Notes: generated by a model from the letters alone, not told the origin. Counted from the first letter of the stretch, positions 25,912 through 35,836 are shown. The stretch: DNA of 64,000 nt from Longibacter salinarum (GCF_002554795.1 NZ_PDEQ01000008.1:1-64000); one strand, 5' to 3'. Translations and numbers: made by a program.

Positions 25912-28023
25912 TCACTTGGACACCGGCACGAAGTCCGCGTCGCACACGACATCTCCCCTGCAATCGCCGATGCCAACGCCTACATCCTCGTTTGAGACCG
26001 GGCGGAAGCGGATCGCGGTGCCGCCGCTCGGCGCGAGACGGAGCGTGAGCGTGGTTGCGTCATCCACGAGCACCTTCGTGTGATCAAACGCGAGCGGGTT
26101 GGTTTTCCAGTGGGCATCTTCGGCGTCCCGGTACACCTCGGCGACGTAGGGTACGCCCGACTCGAGAAAGGTCAGCGGCGCCTTCAACGTGCGCTCCTCC
26201 TCGTCGGTGGTGCTACCGAGGTACCAGTCGTCGCCATTCCACGCCCTCCGCACCACGGTCAGGTAATCCCCGATCACAGCGTGTAGAACGCGCGTCTCCG
26301 CCCAGTTCGTCGGGACATCGACGATGAACTGAAAGGCCTCCGGCCGCTCCTCGTAATTCCGCGGCAGATCCGCAGCCATGTGCAGCGGACTGTAGAGCGT
26401 GACGTATAGCGCGAGCTGCTTCGCTATTGTCGTCGGGACGGAGTGTTCTGGCTCATCCCCTGCATCGACAAGCTGAAAGATGCCAGGCGTGAAATCCATC
26501 GGACCCGCAAGCAGGCGCGTGAACGGTAGCGTGACCGTGTGCGCCGGACCGTTGCCATCGGCCCACGGGGCATTGAACTCTTGCCCGCGCGCCCCTTCCC
26601 GCGTGAGCATATTGGGAAAGGTCCGGCGAATGCCCGTCGGCTTGATCGGCTCGTGCGCATTGATCATGAGCTCGTGCTCGGCCGCCGTCTTCACGACGTG
26701 GCGGTAGTGGTTCACCATGTATTGTCCGTGATGCCACTCCAGCGCAATGTCGCCATCGTCCGTCATCCGCTTGATCGACCGGCCCGGCGTGACATAGCCC
26801 GTCTTTACGGCGCGAACTCCGTGCTCTTGGTAGTAATCGAACGCCTCCGGTAGCTGATCTTCGTAATTCATCACGCCCCCGGCCGTCTCGTGATGCCCGA
26901 TCAAGCGTGTGCCCTTCTCGAGCGCATAGTCGGCCAGTTCATCCATCTCGAAGTCCGGATACGACGTCGTGAACTCGAACGCGTCGCCGTTCTTCGTCCA
27001 GTCGCCGTCCCAGCCCTCGTTCCAGCCTTCGACGAGAACGCCGTCGAACCCGTGCTCGGCGGCGAAGTCGATGTAGCGCTTCACGTTCTCGGTGGTCGCG
27101 CCGTGCTTCGGGCCGGAGCCCCACGTCGAGGTCCCAAGATGCATTTCCCACCACACGCCGACGTACTTCCCGGGATCGATCCAGCCGGTGTTTTCCAGAC
27201 GATTCGGCTCGTTCAGGTTCAGGATCATCCGCGATGTCAGGAGCTCTCCCGCCGTGTCCGTGACCTGCACCGTCCGCCAGGGCGACGTCATCGGAGCGGA
27301 GGTTTTCACCTTCGTGCCGTCGGACCACGGGACGAGATCCGCTTCCAACATTTTGTCCCCGTTTCGGGCGAGCGTCATGCTCGAGTAATTCGTCAGCGCC
27401 GCCTCGTGGATGCTTAGAAAACGACCGTTACCGGTCTTCATCGTGAGCGGCGTGTGCAGCGTATCGGCCGCCTCGCTCAGATCCGACTCCTCGTACAGAT
27501 ACTCGTAGCGCCTCGGCTCATACGCCTCGATCCACCAGGCCGTCGGGTCTTCGCGCAAGCTGAACTCCGTCACTTCGTTCAGAATCTGGAAGCTCCCGAG
27601 GTGTGGCTGCTCCGGGATCTCGTAGCGAAAGGCGAGGCCGTCATCGAAGGCGCGGACGATAACGACCAGGGTTCGCGTCGCGTCACCCGTCGTTTCATAC
27701 GTCGCCCGGAGCTCGTTGTAGCGGTTGCGAACATAGCGCTCCTGCCCCCAGACCTGCTCCCACGTCGTGTCGACCGACGCCGTTCGCATGTCGGTCAAGG
27801 TCAGATCCTCGGCAAGCGAAATGTTGTCGTGCAGTTCCAGGCCGAGGCGCGATGATTCGATCACCGGCTTCCCCGACCGCGTCGCGCGATAGGAGATACG
27901 CCCGTCATTTTCTGAAAGATGGACGGTAAGGGAGCCGTCCGGGGATGTGACGGAGACGGGCTGCGCGCTCACGGGCAAATGGGTCAAGGTGAGGAGCAGG
28001 AAGGAGACGAGAAACGAACGCAT
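25912..28023 (-). CDS. Glycoside hydrolase family 97, SusB-like alpha-glucosidase
   Basis: The 703-residue product has a signal peptide (cleavage after PVSAQ, residue about 21), the GH97 N-terminal beta-sandwich (SPDGSLTVHLSENDGRISY), a catalytic TIM barrel (GVWWEMHLG, GFDGVLVEGWNEGWDGDW, VKTGYV, INAHEPIKPTG) and a C-terminal sheet. Glu458 in NAHEP and Glu482 in ARGQEF are 24 apart, the spacing of Glu508 and Glu532 in Bacteroides SusB, so it is likely an inverting, calcium-dependent alpha-glucosidase in the periplasm. The ATG at 28023 is preferred; an ATG at 28035 is possible. No SusCD genes are nearby. Confidence 0.93.
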   Translation of the reverse strand: MRSFLVSFLLLTLTHLPVSAQPVSVTSPDGSLTVHLSENDGRISYRATRSGKPVIESSRLGLELHDNISLAEDLTLTDMRTASVDTTWEQVWGQERYVRNRYNELRATYETTGDATRTLVVIVRAFDDGLAFRYEIPEQPHLGSFQILNEVTEFSLREDPTAWWIEAYEPRRYEYLYEESDLSEAADTLHTPLTMKTGNGRFLSIHEAALTNYSSMTLARNGDKMLEADLVPWSDGTKVKTSAPMTSPWRTVQVTDTAGELLTSRMILNLNEPNRLENTGWIDPGKYVGVWWEMHLGTSTWGSGPKHGATTENVKRYIDFAAEHGFDGVLVEGWNEGWDGDWTKNGDAFEFTTSYPDFEMDELADYALEKGTRLIGHHETAGGVMNYEDQLPEAFDYYQEHGVRAVKTGYVTPGRSIKRMTDDGDIALEWHHGQYMVNHYRHVVKTAAEHELMINAHEPIKPTGIRRTFPNMLTREGARGQEFNAPWADGNGPAHTVTLPFTRLLAGPMDFTPGIFQLVDAGDEPEHSVPTTIAKQLALYVTLYSPLHMAADLPRNYEERPEAFQFIVDVPTNWAETRVLHAVIGDYLTVVRRAWNGDDWYLGSTTDEEERTLKAPLTFLESGVPYVAEVYRDAEDAHWKTNPLAFDHTKVLVDDATTLTLRLAPSGGTAIRFRPVSNEDVGVGIGDCRGDVVCDADFVPVSK

Positions 28024-28234
28024 AGGCGGCGTCATGCTGGGCTGTCATCGGGTACCCAAGATGCAGAGACCGGTCACAAACACGCAAACCTGGCTGACGA
28101 AGTACCCGAACAGAATCGCTTCCCCTCTCGCGGGTACATCGTGAACCATCCCGCACGCTCGACCGGATCCTACCGCCGCTCCGGGCGTGAACGCATCGCC
28201 CCCACGCTGTCTCACCTCGCACCACTCTCCGTAG

Positions 28235-30028
28235 ATGTTCTCGACAATCCGCACGCCCGAAGATTCCTCTTCGTGGCGATCCTTCGGCATTTTCCTCGGC
28301 GCCTGGTTGCTGCTGAACCTGCTGCCGTTCCTCCCGGCGACCGTCTCTCCGCTGCCGATCAGTCCGTATGCGCCGCTCTCGGTGGACGTGCTAGTGCTAC
28401 TAACCTTCGCTGTGCTCGCGATGCATCTGCCGATGGACGCCGTCCGTCGGTGGGGCCTGCGCATCGCTACGGCCGGCGTGTTCTTCGTCCTGTTCTACCA
28501 GATCTACGACGCGGTCGCGTACACGGCCTTCCAGCGGAGCGGCCTCTTCGCGGAGGACGTGCAATACCTCGTCGATGTCTCCTACTTCGCGCTCGACAGC
28601 CTCTCGTGGCAAACCGGCGGACTGGCTATTGTCGGGCTTACTGCAGCCGCCGGCCTCGCCTGGATCGTGCCGCATGCCGTCCGCCTCGCTTCAAGCATCG
28701 GCGCCGGGTCACGACGGGCGCAGTTCTCGCTCGCGACCGTCCACCTCATCGCGTGGCCGATCGTCTTCGTGATCGCTCCGGCGCAGGAATGGGGCACCGA
28801 GAACCTGACGTATCAGACGTCAAACGAGCGAACGCGCGTGCGAACCGTTGCGGCAAAGGTGACGGAGAACGCGCAGGCCTCGGCGCGGCTCTACACGATG
28901 CTGGACACCCTCGGCCGGGCGCCGGTCGACTCGACGTACTTTGGCTACGAAAACGTCGCGCTCGACCGAAAGCCGCACGTCTACCTCTACATGATTGAGT
29001 CGCTCGGCGAGGTGCTGAAGCAGGACCCGGAGCTTCGCGGACCGTACCGCGACATGATGTCTGTCGTCCAAGATACGCTCTCGCAGGCGGGCTGGCACTC
29101 GGCCTCCGCGCTGTCGGAAGCGCCGGTGCGCGGCGGACGGTCGTGGCTCGCCATCGCCTCGGTCCTGCTCGGCACCCGCGTCGACCACCAGCTCCTCTAC
29201 GAGCGCTTCCAGGGAACGCCGGAGGATGTCCCGTCGCTCGTCCGATTCCTCAGCGATCAGGGCTACCTCACTGTCACCTGCCAGCCCTACACTGTCGCCC
29301 GACCCGGGCTAGAGATTACAAACCCGTACGGCTTCGACGTGCTGCTCCACCGCGACGACCTCGATTACGAAGGGCCAACCTACGGATGGGGTGTCGTGCC
29401 GATGTCTGATCAGTACAGCCTCGGCGTGTCCCACGAACGCCACCTCAAACCCGCCGCGGAGGCCGGACGGCCGTTCTTCTATTTCTTCGAAACCGTCCTC
29501 TCCCACGCTCTCTGGAATTACGGCCTTCCGCCGGTCATCGACCACTGGTCTGACTTCAACGAGGGCAACACGTCGGATGTCCGCGACCGGCTCGCCGCGA
29601 AAGCGCACCCTCCGTACCTGCTGCCAGACTCCATCACCGCGCCACGCATCTTCGACCAGCCGGCCAAGATCCGCTACCTGCGCCACGTGGCATTCGAGAT
29701 GGAGGTGCTCGTTCAGTACCTGCTGCGGGATGCCCCGGACGGCAGCCTCGTCATCCTGATGGGCGACCACCAGCCGCCGATCGTCCCGTCCGAGACGTTC
29801 GACGTGCCGATCCACATCCTGAGCCGCGATCCGTCGCTCGTCCAGCCGTTCACAGACAGCGGCTTCGTCCCGGGACTGCGGGCCAACAACGTTCCGCAGT
29901 GGAAGCACGAAGGGCTGTTCTCTCTGACGGTTCGTTCGCTCGTAGCGGCCGATACTTCCGCGCAAAAACGAGCCTCTCTTCCGCCATTAAAACCGGAGGG
30001 CGTGCCTCGCTCCATTATCGTTCGATAA
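28235..30028 (+). CDS. Sulfatase/alkaline-phosphatase-superfamily membrane protein
   Basis: The 597-residue product has about five N-terminal membrane helices (residues 15-215) and a periplasmic alkaline-phosphatase-superfamily domain. Visible marks are VYLYMIESLGE (first metal-binding region, with Glu rather than Asp before the nucleophile area), RGGRSWLAIASVLLG in the nucleophile region, and the late metal-binding VILMGDHQPP. It resembles lipid phosphoethanolamine or phosphoglycerol transferases and membrane sulfatases; the donor is not predictable. Its 3' end overlaps the convergent glycosyltransferase gene by 14 bp, and both may act on the envelope. Confidence 0.8.
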   Translation: MFSTIRTPEDSSSWRSFGIFLGAWLLLNLLPFLPATVSPLPISPYAPLSVDVLVLLTFAVLAMHLPMDAVRRWGLRIATAGVFFVLFYQIYDAVAYTAFQRSGLFAEDVQYLVDVSYFALDSLSWQTGGLAIVGLTAAAGLAWIVPHAVRLASSIGAGSRRAQFSLATVHLIAWPIVFVIAPAQEWGTENLTYQTSNERTRVRTVAAKVTENAQASARLYTMLDTLGRAPVDSTYFGYENVALDRKPHVYLYMIESLGEVLKQDPELRGPYRDMMSVVQDTLSQAGWHSASALSEAPVRGGRSWLAIASVLLGTRVDHQLLYERFQGTPEDVPSLVRFLSDQGYLTVTCQPYTVARPGLEITNPYGFDVLLHRDDLDYEGPTYGWGVVPMSDQYSLGVSHERHLKPAAEAGRPFFYFFETVLSHALWNYGLPPVIDHWSDFNEGNTSDVRDRLAAKAHPPYLLPDSITAPRIFDQPAKIRYLRHVAFEMEVLVQYLLRDAPDGSLVILMGDHQPPIVPSETFDVPIHILSRDPSLVQPFTDSGFVPGLRANNVPQWKHEGLFSLTVRSLVAADTSAQKRASLPPLKPEGVPRSIIVR

Positions 30029-31049
30029 CGGACAGGCTGCGGGCGAATTGAGCGAAGCGCCGGGCGGCGTCCGGCCAGGCCGGGAAGTGCGTGCTCCGGT
30101 CCCAGGCGGTCTCACCCATCGCGCGGCGCCGCTCCGGATGCACGATGAGATCCCGCAGGGCGTCGGCCAGAGCATCTGCGTCATCGGGCGGCACAAGGTG
30201 ACCGGCCGCAGCGCCCGCGAGGTTTTCCGGCAAGCCGCCAACCTTCGACGCCACCACCGGCATCCCGCGCGCCATCGCCTCTCGCGTTGCCATGCTGCAC
30301 GTCTCGAAGCGCGTCGGCAGCACGAAGAAATCGGCGTTATCGTATGCCGCCGGCATCGCATGGCTATCGACAACTCCCTCCCACCGGACGCGCCCCCGAA
30401 TTGGAGACGCCTGAAGCTGTTCTCGAAATGACTCGGCGTACTCGGCGTCGAGGTCGGTCCCTCCAATCAGCCGCCACGTCCAGTCGAGCTCCTGGATCGT
30501 GCGCAGCGCCTCCAGAAGCACGTCGAGCCCTTTTCCGGGCAGAACGTTCGCGACCGTGAGAAGCTGAACCGGTCGGCAACGGTCGAGTCGGTCCGGCACC
30601 GTCGGCCGAAATCTGGCGTCCAGTCCCGGCGGGACCACGCACACCGCGTCCGGCTGCATTCCCTCACGAATCAGCGCCGTTCGAACGTACTCGCTTGGCG
30701 TGACGGCCCCATCGAACAGCGGCAGCAGCCCTCGCTCGCCGTCGGCCTTCGACGCATCGGACGCGCGCGGATCGACACAATTCAGGTAGTGCGCGAGGAG
30801 AATCAACCGGGCGTTCGGCCTCTGCGCACGCACGGCCCGGAGGGCGTCGTCATGCTGCAGACAGAGGCTGTCCACGACCACGGTTTCGGCGTCCCCGATC
30901 GCGCGAAGCGGGTCCGCCGGCCCGGCATCGACCGGCCAGGTCACCACGTCCGGCGGCGGTGACCCCTGCGGCCACGCGTCCAGGATCCGGCGATTGTAGA
31001 CGTTGCCGCCGGTTGGCGTGCCGGCAATGTCGGGTACGATGAAAATCAT
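30015..31049 (-). CDS. Glycosyltransferase, GT4 (GT-B fold)
   Basis: The 344-residue product has the GT-B fold: an N-terminal PDIAGTPTGGNVYN loop, VVPPGLDARFRP in the linker, LLTVANVLPGKGLDVLLEAL at the start of the second domain, and the donor-binding E-x7-E region PTRFETCSMATREAMARGMP followed by VASKVGGLPE. These mark a retaining GT4 family enzyme using a nucleotide sugar. The acceptor is unknown. An ATG at 31064 is a possible alternative start. It overlaps the sulfatase-like gene tail to tail. Confidence 0.9.
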   Translation of the reverse strand: MIFIVPDIAGTPTGGNVYNRRILDAWPQGSPPPDVVTWPVDAGPADPLRAIGDAETVVVDSLCLQHDDALRAVRAQRPNARLILLAHYLNCVDPRASDASKADGERGLLPLFDGAVTPSEYVRTALIREGMQPDAVCVVPPGLDARFRPTVPDRLDRCRPVQLLTVANVLPGKGLDVLLEALRTIQELDWTWRLIGGTDLDAEYAESFREQLQASPIRGRVRWEGVVDSHAMPAAYDNADFFVLPTRFETCSMATREAMARGMPVVASKVGGLPENLAGAAAGHLVPPDDADALADALRDLIVHPERRRAMGETAWDRSTHFPAWPDAARRFAQFARSLSVIER

Positions 31050-31124
31050 GAAGCGGCAGGACAACGAGTCTCATCCCGTTGACAAGAGCGATCGAGGTAT
31101 CCACTGTCATCAGCAGAGCGGTCG

Positions 31125-32417
31125 TCAACGGACGACGGTGATTCTTCGGACTTCGACGCCACTCTGACTTCGCAGTTGGAAGAAGTAAACCCCCGTCGCG
31201 AGATCCGCCGTCGAAACGGTTGTCTGTATACCAGATGCTGAAGCAGCGCCCCTCATGACCAAGCGGACACGCTGCCCGAGAACATTGTACAGGTCCACTT
31301 CGATTTGCTGTGATTCGTTCGTACGCACCGACACGCGGATATCACGACCTGCCCGAACCGGGTTCGCTCCTTCGATGTTCAGCTTTCCGGTCTCTTGGAT
31401 CCGAACCATCTTTGGATCCGAAAGGGTCGCGGTTCCATCGATGTCGACTTGACGCAAGCGAAACTGGTGCGTGCCGCCAGAAAGCGGTCTGGACTCAAAC
31501 CGATAGGAGCGTGGCTCGCTGATCGTACCGGCACCGTCCAAAAAGCCAATGGACGCCCAGTCAGTCGAGCCCGGCGCCTGATGAAGCACATGGAATCCTG
31601 CGTTATTGGTTTCGCTTAGGGTTTTCCAGGTGAGCACCGCTGTCGCTTCAGAGGCAACTGCGTTGAACGCCGACAGCTCGACGGGAAGGGCCACCGGCTC
31701 CAGACGCAGGTCATCGAACGCAAATTCTTCGGCGGCGCCATCGATATGCGCCTCAATTTGGATGATGACAGAGCTGGCAGGCGTCGGGATGTCGAATCCA
31801 AAGCGTGCCATCTCCGGCTTGAGTTCTACACCCTCGCCATTTCCGTCAAAGTCCCCATCGACGGCCAGTGGCTCGTTGAACCCATCGATGGAACCGCTGG
31901 AAGTCGTTCGCTGGACATACGAGAACTGTAAGCCGGTGGTATATGTGGCGCCTCCGTCCGTGCTGTACCGCACGACGAGCGAATCGCTTAAATCGTAGCA
32001 GCTAAACTGCTCTCCTTCGTTGCAACCAGCTGCAAATCGCCCGAGGAACCGGAGCTCTGTCGCACCCGACACGTCGACTTCCTGAAGCGTCAACGTTTTG
32101 ACCGGCAGACCGTCACCTCCACCATCGTCCAGATCCTCTCCTGCCCAAAAATACGTTCCTTCGATCCCCGAGTACGGAGCACTCACATTCGACAAAACCT
32201 GCCCGGACGACACGCCATCCGTTCGCTGAAAATGATCGTTGGACCCATCGTAGAAAATGTTCGATGCCGTGTAGCGCGAACCGAGCCCGTCTGTCTCAAA
32301 ATCCTCAACGTAAGGGAGCGTCGGTTGCTGGGCCCAAACCGGTTGATTCCAGCTAAGGAAGACGAGGACGAGAAGAAGGGGCGCGAGCGGGAGTCGAACG
32401 ATTCGAATGTGTGTCAT
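31125..32417 (-). CDS. T9SS type A sorting domain protein
   Basis: The 430-residue product has a signal peptide (PVWAQQP near residue 30), a jelly-roll-like N-terminal domain (YVEDFETDGLGSRYT to FAFDDLRLEP, about 35-245), the LPVELSAFNA...WKTLSETNNAGFHVLHQ module (about 248-345) and a C-terminal T9SS type A domain ending RITVVR. The N-terminal domain begins like MAM/LamG-type surface domains. It should be secreted by T9SS. It lies 75 bp upstream of the glycosyltransferase gene on the same strand, probably by chance. Confidence 0.88.
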   Translation of the reverse strand: MTHIRIVRLPLAPLLLVLVFLSWNQPVWAQQPTLPYVEDFETDGLGSRYTASNIFYDGSNDHFQRTDGVSSGQVLSNVSAPYSGIEGTYFWAGEDLDDGGGDGLPVKTLTLQEVDVSGATELRFLGRFAAGCNEGEQFSCYDLSDSLVVRYSTDGGATYTTGLQFSYVQRTTSSGSIDGFNEPLAVDGDFDGNGEGVELKPEMARFGFDIPTPASSVIIQIEAHIDGAAEEFAFDDLRLEPVALPVELSAFNAVASEATAVLTWKTLSETNNAGFHVLHQAPGSTDWASIGFLDGAGTISEPRSYRFESRPLSGGTHQFRLRQVDIDGTATLSDPKMVRIQETGKLNIEGANPVRAGRDIRVSVRTNESQQIEVDLYNVLGQRVRLVMRGAASASGIQTTVSTADLATGVYFFQLRSQSGVEVRRITVVR

Positions 32418-32521
32418 CTAGGAGGTCTGAGGCGTAGGCAAGAGGGGAACAGCGAATACAGTATAAGTCGCTCGTGCTCGCCACGCATATTTTCCCCTCA
32501 CCGCAGGATGAGTGCCCCCTC

Positions 32522-33298
32522 TCACGATGCGACGAGCAAGCACGACGCACCTGTGGGATCATCGAGTACCACGACCTCCGGACGCTCGCACTCCAATTCC
32601 GACGGCGGCTCGTGGGCTGCCCCGCCGAGATCACCTGCACGTTTCGCTGCTTCATCCAGGTTCTCGACGGCAAATCCCGGGAGCCAGCGCGGCGCATCCG
32701 ATACCTCGGCGCGCGTCACGGACCGCAGACGGGCAATGGGAGCGTTCCCGCGGGAAAAGCGGATATCGTCGCCGAGGAATTCGTCGCTCGGATGATCGTC
32801 GACGCACGACCACACCAGCAGGTCGCCATAGAAATCGCGAGCCGCGTACGGGTCGGTCGTCTGAAGCTCCGACCAGACCAGGGACCCGGGTGCAGGATTC
32901 TCGGAGACCTCAATCGGCGGAGCGGCGGCGGACGGCGTTGTTTCCCAGATGCCGAACTCGGCGCCCGTTGGATCCGACAACACTGCACGCCATCCGTCGC
33001 CGCCCGCAGGCATCGCCGGTTCGATCAGGGTTGCACCGTGGAACTGGGCTCGCTCCGTCATCGCGACGGCATCCGGCGTCGGCACAAAGGGCGTCCACCG
33101 AGGCGGCTCGTCCTGCTGCACCTCCCATGCGCTCATGGACGCCATTCCCGCGACCGGCTCCGTCGTGCCACCCAACACGCACGCTCCCTTCGGCAGACCC
33201 GGTCCGCCCGTGTTCACATCGACCCGCCAGCCGAGGAGGGCCGAGTAGAACGCCATTACGGCGTCGAGATCCGGCGTCTTGAGCTGGGCCCAGAACAT
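32522..33298 (-). CDS. VOC family protein with two glyoxalase-like domains
   Basis: The 258-residue product contains two vicinal-oxygen-chelate modules: residues 1-125 (FWAQLKTPDLDAVMAFYSAL to LSDPTGAEFGIWE) and about 138-258 (LVWSELQTTDPYAARDFYGD to VLDDPTGASCLLV). This double form matches hydroxylase-type VOC proteins of the 27-kDa antigen (Cfp30B) kind. Metal ligands are not complete in an obvious way, so no reaction can be assigned. It is a single gene with its own gaps on both sides. Confidence 0.85.
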   Translation of the reverse strand: MFWAQLKTPDLDAVMAFYSALLGWRVDVNTGGPGLPKGACVLGGTTEPVAGMASMSAWEVQQDEPPRWTPFVPTPDAVAMTERAQFHGATLIEPAMPAGGDGWRAVLSDPTGAEFGIWETTPSAAAPPIEVSENPAPGSLVWSELQTTDPYAARDFYGDLLVWSCVDDHPSDEFLGDDIRFSRGNAPIARLRSVTRAEVSDAPRWLPGFAVENLDEAAKRAGDLGGAAHEPPSELECERPEVVVLDDPTGASCLLVAS

Positions 33299-33621
33299 GG
33301 CGGTGAGGTCAGCGGAAGGGCAGGTTCGCGATCTGCAGTACCCGCGCCGCGGCGATGGGTTCGCCGATTTCAGAAGGGCTAATCGATGAACTCGCCGAGC
33401 CTCACCTTGTCTTGGCGAGTCTAGTAGACGATAGCACTCTAGGTCATCCCGATCGCGAGTACATTCAGCTCAGGTCTCAGTCCCACGAGTTCTCGCAAAC
33501 GTTCGTGGTTGCTTGAGGTGCGCATCCATAAATTTGCGTCATGTCTCGCCGGCCGGTCTGCTTTTTGCTCCTCGGGGAAGTGCTTATCACCCCCTTCTGC
33601 CTGCCCGATCCTCCATCATTC
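33299..33621. other. Intergenic region, no gene recognised
   Basis: The 323 bp between the VOC and TfoX genes show only a short hairpin (ACTCGCC at about 33390 with GGCGAGT at about 33415). The TfoX frame is open back to 33541, but the domain starts at 33622. Confidence 0.35.
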
Positions 33622-33939
33622 ATGTCCTTTCTTTCCGACGAACAGAAGAAGCTGGTTGATCGCATCGGTACCGTGGCTTCCGACATTGAGGCTCGCATGA
33701 TGCTTGGTACCATCGGTCTATACATCGATGATGCTCAGATCGGTGTTGTCGAAGATGATGCCGTCTATCTTCGCGCTGGCGACGACCATCGTGCCTCCTT
33801 CGAAGAGCAGGGAGCAACCCCGTATAATGCCGGCGGAGGCGTAGCTCAGGCGTCCTACTTCCGCGTGCCTGACGCCATCCTCGAAGATAATGATGCCCTC
33901 ACGACGTGGGTTGAACACGCGGGTAGCGTCGCTGCTTGA
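33622..33939 (+). CDS. TfoX N-terminal domain protein
   Basis: The 105-residue product matches the stand-alone TfoX/Sxy N-terminal domain: EARMMLGTIGLYIDDAQIG near residue 24, the VEDDAVYLRAGDDHRASFEE block and ASYFRVPDAILEDNDALTTW at the end. In gamma-proteobacteria TfoX/Sxy acts with CRP on competence genes; single-domain relatives elsewhere have no settled role. It starts at the ATG in front of MSFLSDEQKK. No competence genes are nearby. Confidence 0.8.
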   Translation: MSFLSDEQKKLVDRIGTVASDIEARMMLGTIGLYIDDAQIGVVEDDAVYLRAGDDHRASFEEQGATPYNAGGGVAQASYFRVPDAILEDNDALTTWVEHAGSVAA

Positions 33940-34103
33940 TGCCTCGTGGGTTTGCGACGGACGAATTACTCTCCACGTACTCTCTCCGCTTTACTCTCTC
34001 CCGCAGCGCCCCGTCCTCGGCCCCGGCTGAGCGGGGCGTTTGACGTTTCCCTATACAGGAAACTTCCACACGGTCGGGGAAAAGAGAAATGGATCTGGCA
34101 ATT

Positions 34104-34958
34104 CTACAAGGCGGTATCTGTTTCTGCAATCCACGCCGCGACCTGGTCCCACAGTCCGGGCACGCGTCCCGGACGGAAGAAGCCGAAATGCCCGATCCGG
34201 TCGGCACCGACAGCCGACGGAGCGATGTGGTGGCGATCGATCCTCGCGCTGCTGTACTCGGCCATCATCGCATCCACGGAGTCCTTCGGCGCAAAGGCAT
34301 CATCCGTGAAACTGTAGGCGAAGATGGGGCGATCGAAGGCTGCGTGCCCCGCGTACTCGCCGACGTACTCCGGCCGGCGAGACCAACGCGCCCACTGTAG
34401 CGCCACGTCCTTCGGCAGGTCCTCGCCGAGACCGAGCGCCCGGCCCGGGAAGAAGCCGCAGGCGCGCGATAGCATCGGCATTCCCGCATACCAGAGCGCG
34501 GCGTATCCATACCGCTGCGGCGACGGCCAGTGTCCCCAGTAGGCATTCGGTGCCGCCACCACGACCACGGCATCGACCTGAGGTGCGTTGGGAATCATCC
34601 CGACGGCGCACCCACCGTAGCTGTGTCCCAGCACAACGCGGCGTGCCTCCGGATACCGCTCGGCCGCCCATCGCACCACGCCTCCAAGATCTCGCACGGC
34701 CCAGTCACGCATAGACGCCTCGAATCCACGAAGGGAATCAGGAAGGCTGCCGCCTGTTCCCCGGTAATCGAACGTGACGACGCCAACACCGCGCTCGGCA
34801 AAATCCTCTGCAAGCGCTCGGTACAGCTTGCGCCGAACGCCCGTCGCCGCAGCCACCACCACGACCGTCGCCGGCTCCTCAGGCCCAAAACGCGACGCCG
34901 CCAGCGAGAAGCCGTCGATGGCAGGAATGTCCAGGGTTCGCACGGAAGCGTCAGTCAT
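34104..34958 (-). CDS. Alpha/beta hydrolase
   Basis: The 284-residue product has the alpha/beta-hydrolase fold with the oxyanion/early strand VVVVAAATGVRRKLYRALAE, FDYRGTGGS, the nucleophile elbow GHSYGG near residue 119 and late DDAFAP and GHFGFF regions providing Asp and His. It resembles a family of bacterial hydrolases annotated as serine aminopeptidase-like; the substrate is unknown. The ATG at 34958 is chosen over 34991. It precedes the universal stress protein gene's end by 50 bp on the same strand. Confidence 0.82.
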   Translation of the reverse strand: MTDASVRTLDIPAIDGFSLAASRFGPEEPATVVVVAAATGVRRKLYRALAEDFAERGVGVVTFDYRGTGGSLPDSLRGFEASMRDWAVRDLGGVVRWAAERYPEARRVVLGHSYGGCAVGMIPNAPQVDAVVVVAAPNAYWGHWPSPQRYGYAALWYAGMPMLSRACGFFPGRALGLGEDLPKDVALQWARWSRRPEYVGEYAGHAAFDRPIFAYSFTDDAFAPKDSVDAMMAEYSSARIDRHHIAPSAVGADRIGHFGFFRPGRVPGLWDQVAAWIAETDTAL

Positions 34959-35008
34959 CGAATTCAAGGAAGAGGGGTTGAGGGCGAACACAGAGTGCCG
35001 TCTCGAGG

Positions 35009-35755
35009 CTACGAGGTCGCCTCTGCCGCGGGCTCTTCGTCCGCTAGATGGCGCACGACCATCACCGGCACATTGCTGTTGGTCGCGATGCGTTCCGGCA
35101 CCGTGCCGAACAAGATGTCTCTGATCGTCGGCTCCGTCTCTCCTAGCACAACCAGGTCGTATTTTTCGGCCTCCTCGATGATTACATCGGCCGGGTCGTC
35201 GGATGCAATGAGCCGGTCGGACAACATGGCGTCGTCGATCCCCTGATCCGTAATCCGGGCCCGTGCCGGTTCGATGATCTGCGAAAGCACCTTCTCCTCG
35301 CTCTCGCCCTTCTCTATGACGTGAAGCATCGTCACCTTCGTCTCGCGCTCTTTCAGGAGATCGGCCACGAACGCCATGATTTCCTCAATGTTGTGCGTCC
35401 CGCGTAGCGGTACCAGCACATTCTGCAGCTGCTTCGCGGGCCGCGCGATGTACACGGCGTCGCAATTCTCCTCGACGGAAATGCGGCTCACCGTGTCGAA
35501 CACGTTGCCGGTGAACACGAGCCGCTGCGTGACATCAGCTCCGGCTTCCTCGAAGGGCGTGGCGATCTCCTGCAGTGCGTCTCCTGCTTCGTCCTCGAAC
35601 TGCTCACGTGCCTGCTCTGGAGAGGTCTGCTCCGGCACCTCGTACCATCCGACGATAACCACCCGCAGCGATGAGACGAGCTTCACGAGCGCCGGAGGGA
35701 GCGGACTCGGATCCGGAAGTTCAACGTCGATCAGGATGCTGGACGGAGTGTGCAT
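35009..35755 (-). CDS. Universal stress protein, UspA-like
   Basis: The 248-residue product has an N-terminal half without clear nucleotide-binding residues and a C-terminal UspA domain: NVLVPLRGTHNIEEIMAFVAD near residue 113, LHVIEKGE, and VVLGETEPTIRDILFGTVPE leading to NSNVPVMVVR. The last part corresponds to the G-2x-G-9x-G(S/T) ATP loop but is altered. It lies 81 bp after an APC permease on the same strand, a common pairing in which the stress protein probably modulates the transporter. The start is the ATG at 35755. Confidence 0.85.
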   Translation of the reverse strand: MHTPSSILIDVELPDPSPLPPALVKLVSSLRVVIVGWYEVPEQTSPEQAREQFEDEAGDALQEIATPFEEAGADVTQRLVFTGNVFDTVSRISVEENCDAVYIARPAKQLQNVLVPLRGTHNIEEIMAFVADLLKERETKVTMLHVIEKGESEEKVLSQIIEPARARITDQGIDDAMLSDRLIASDDPADVIIEEAEKYDLVVLGETEPTIRDILFGTVPERIATNSNVPVMVVRHLADEEPAAEATS

Positions 35756-35836
35756 AGCGGAAAACCAGGTCGAAATGGGGAATTCGAAGTGCGAAACCAG
35801 TACAGGGGAAGCGCTGCCCTGCACATCCGTGCAGAC

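Noticed and set aside
25791-25976. Cys-rich N-terminal extension of the small membrane protein
   Set aside because: It overlaps the end of the GH97 gene and ends just before a double ATG followed by a typical membrane helix.
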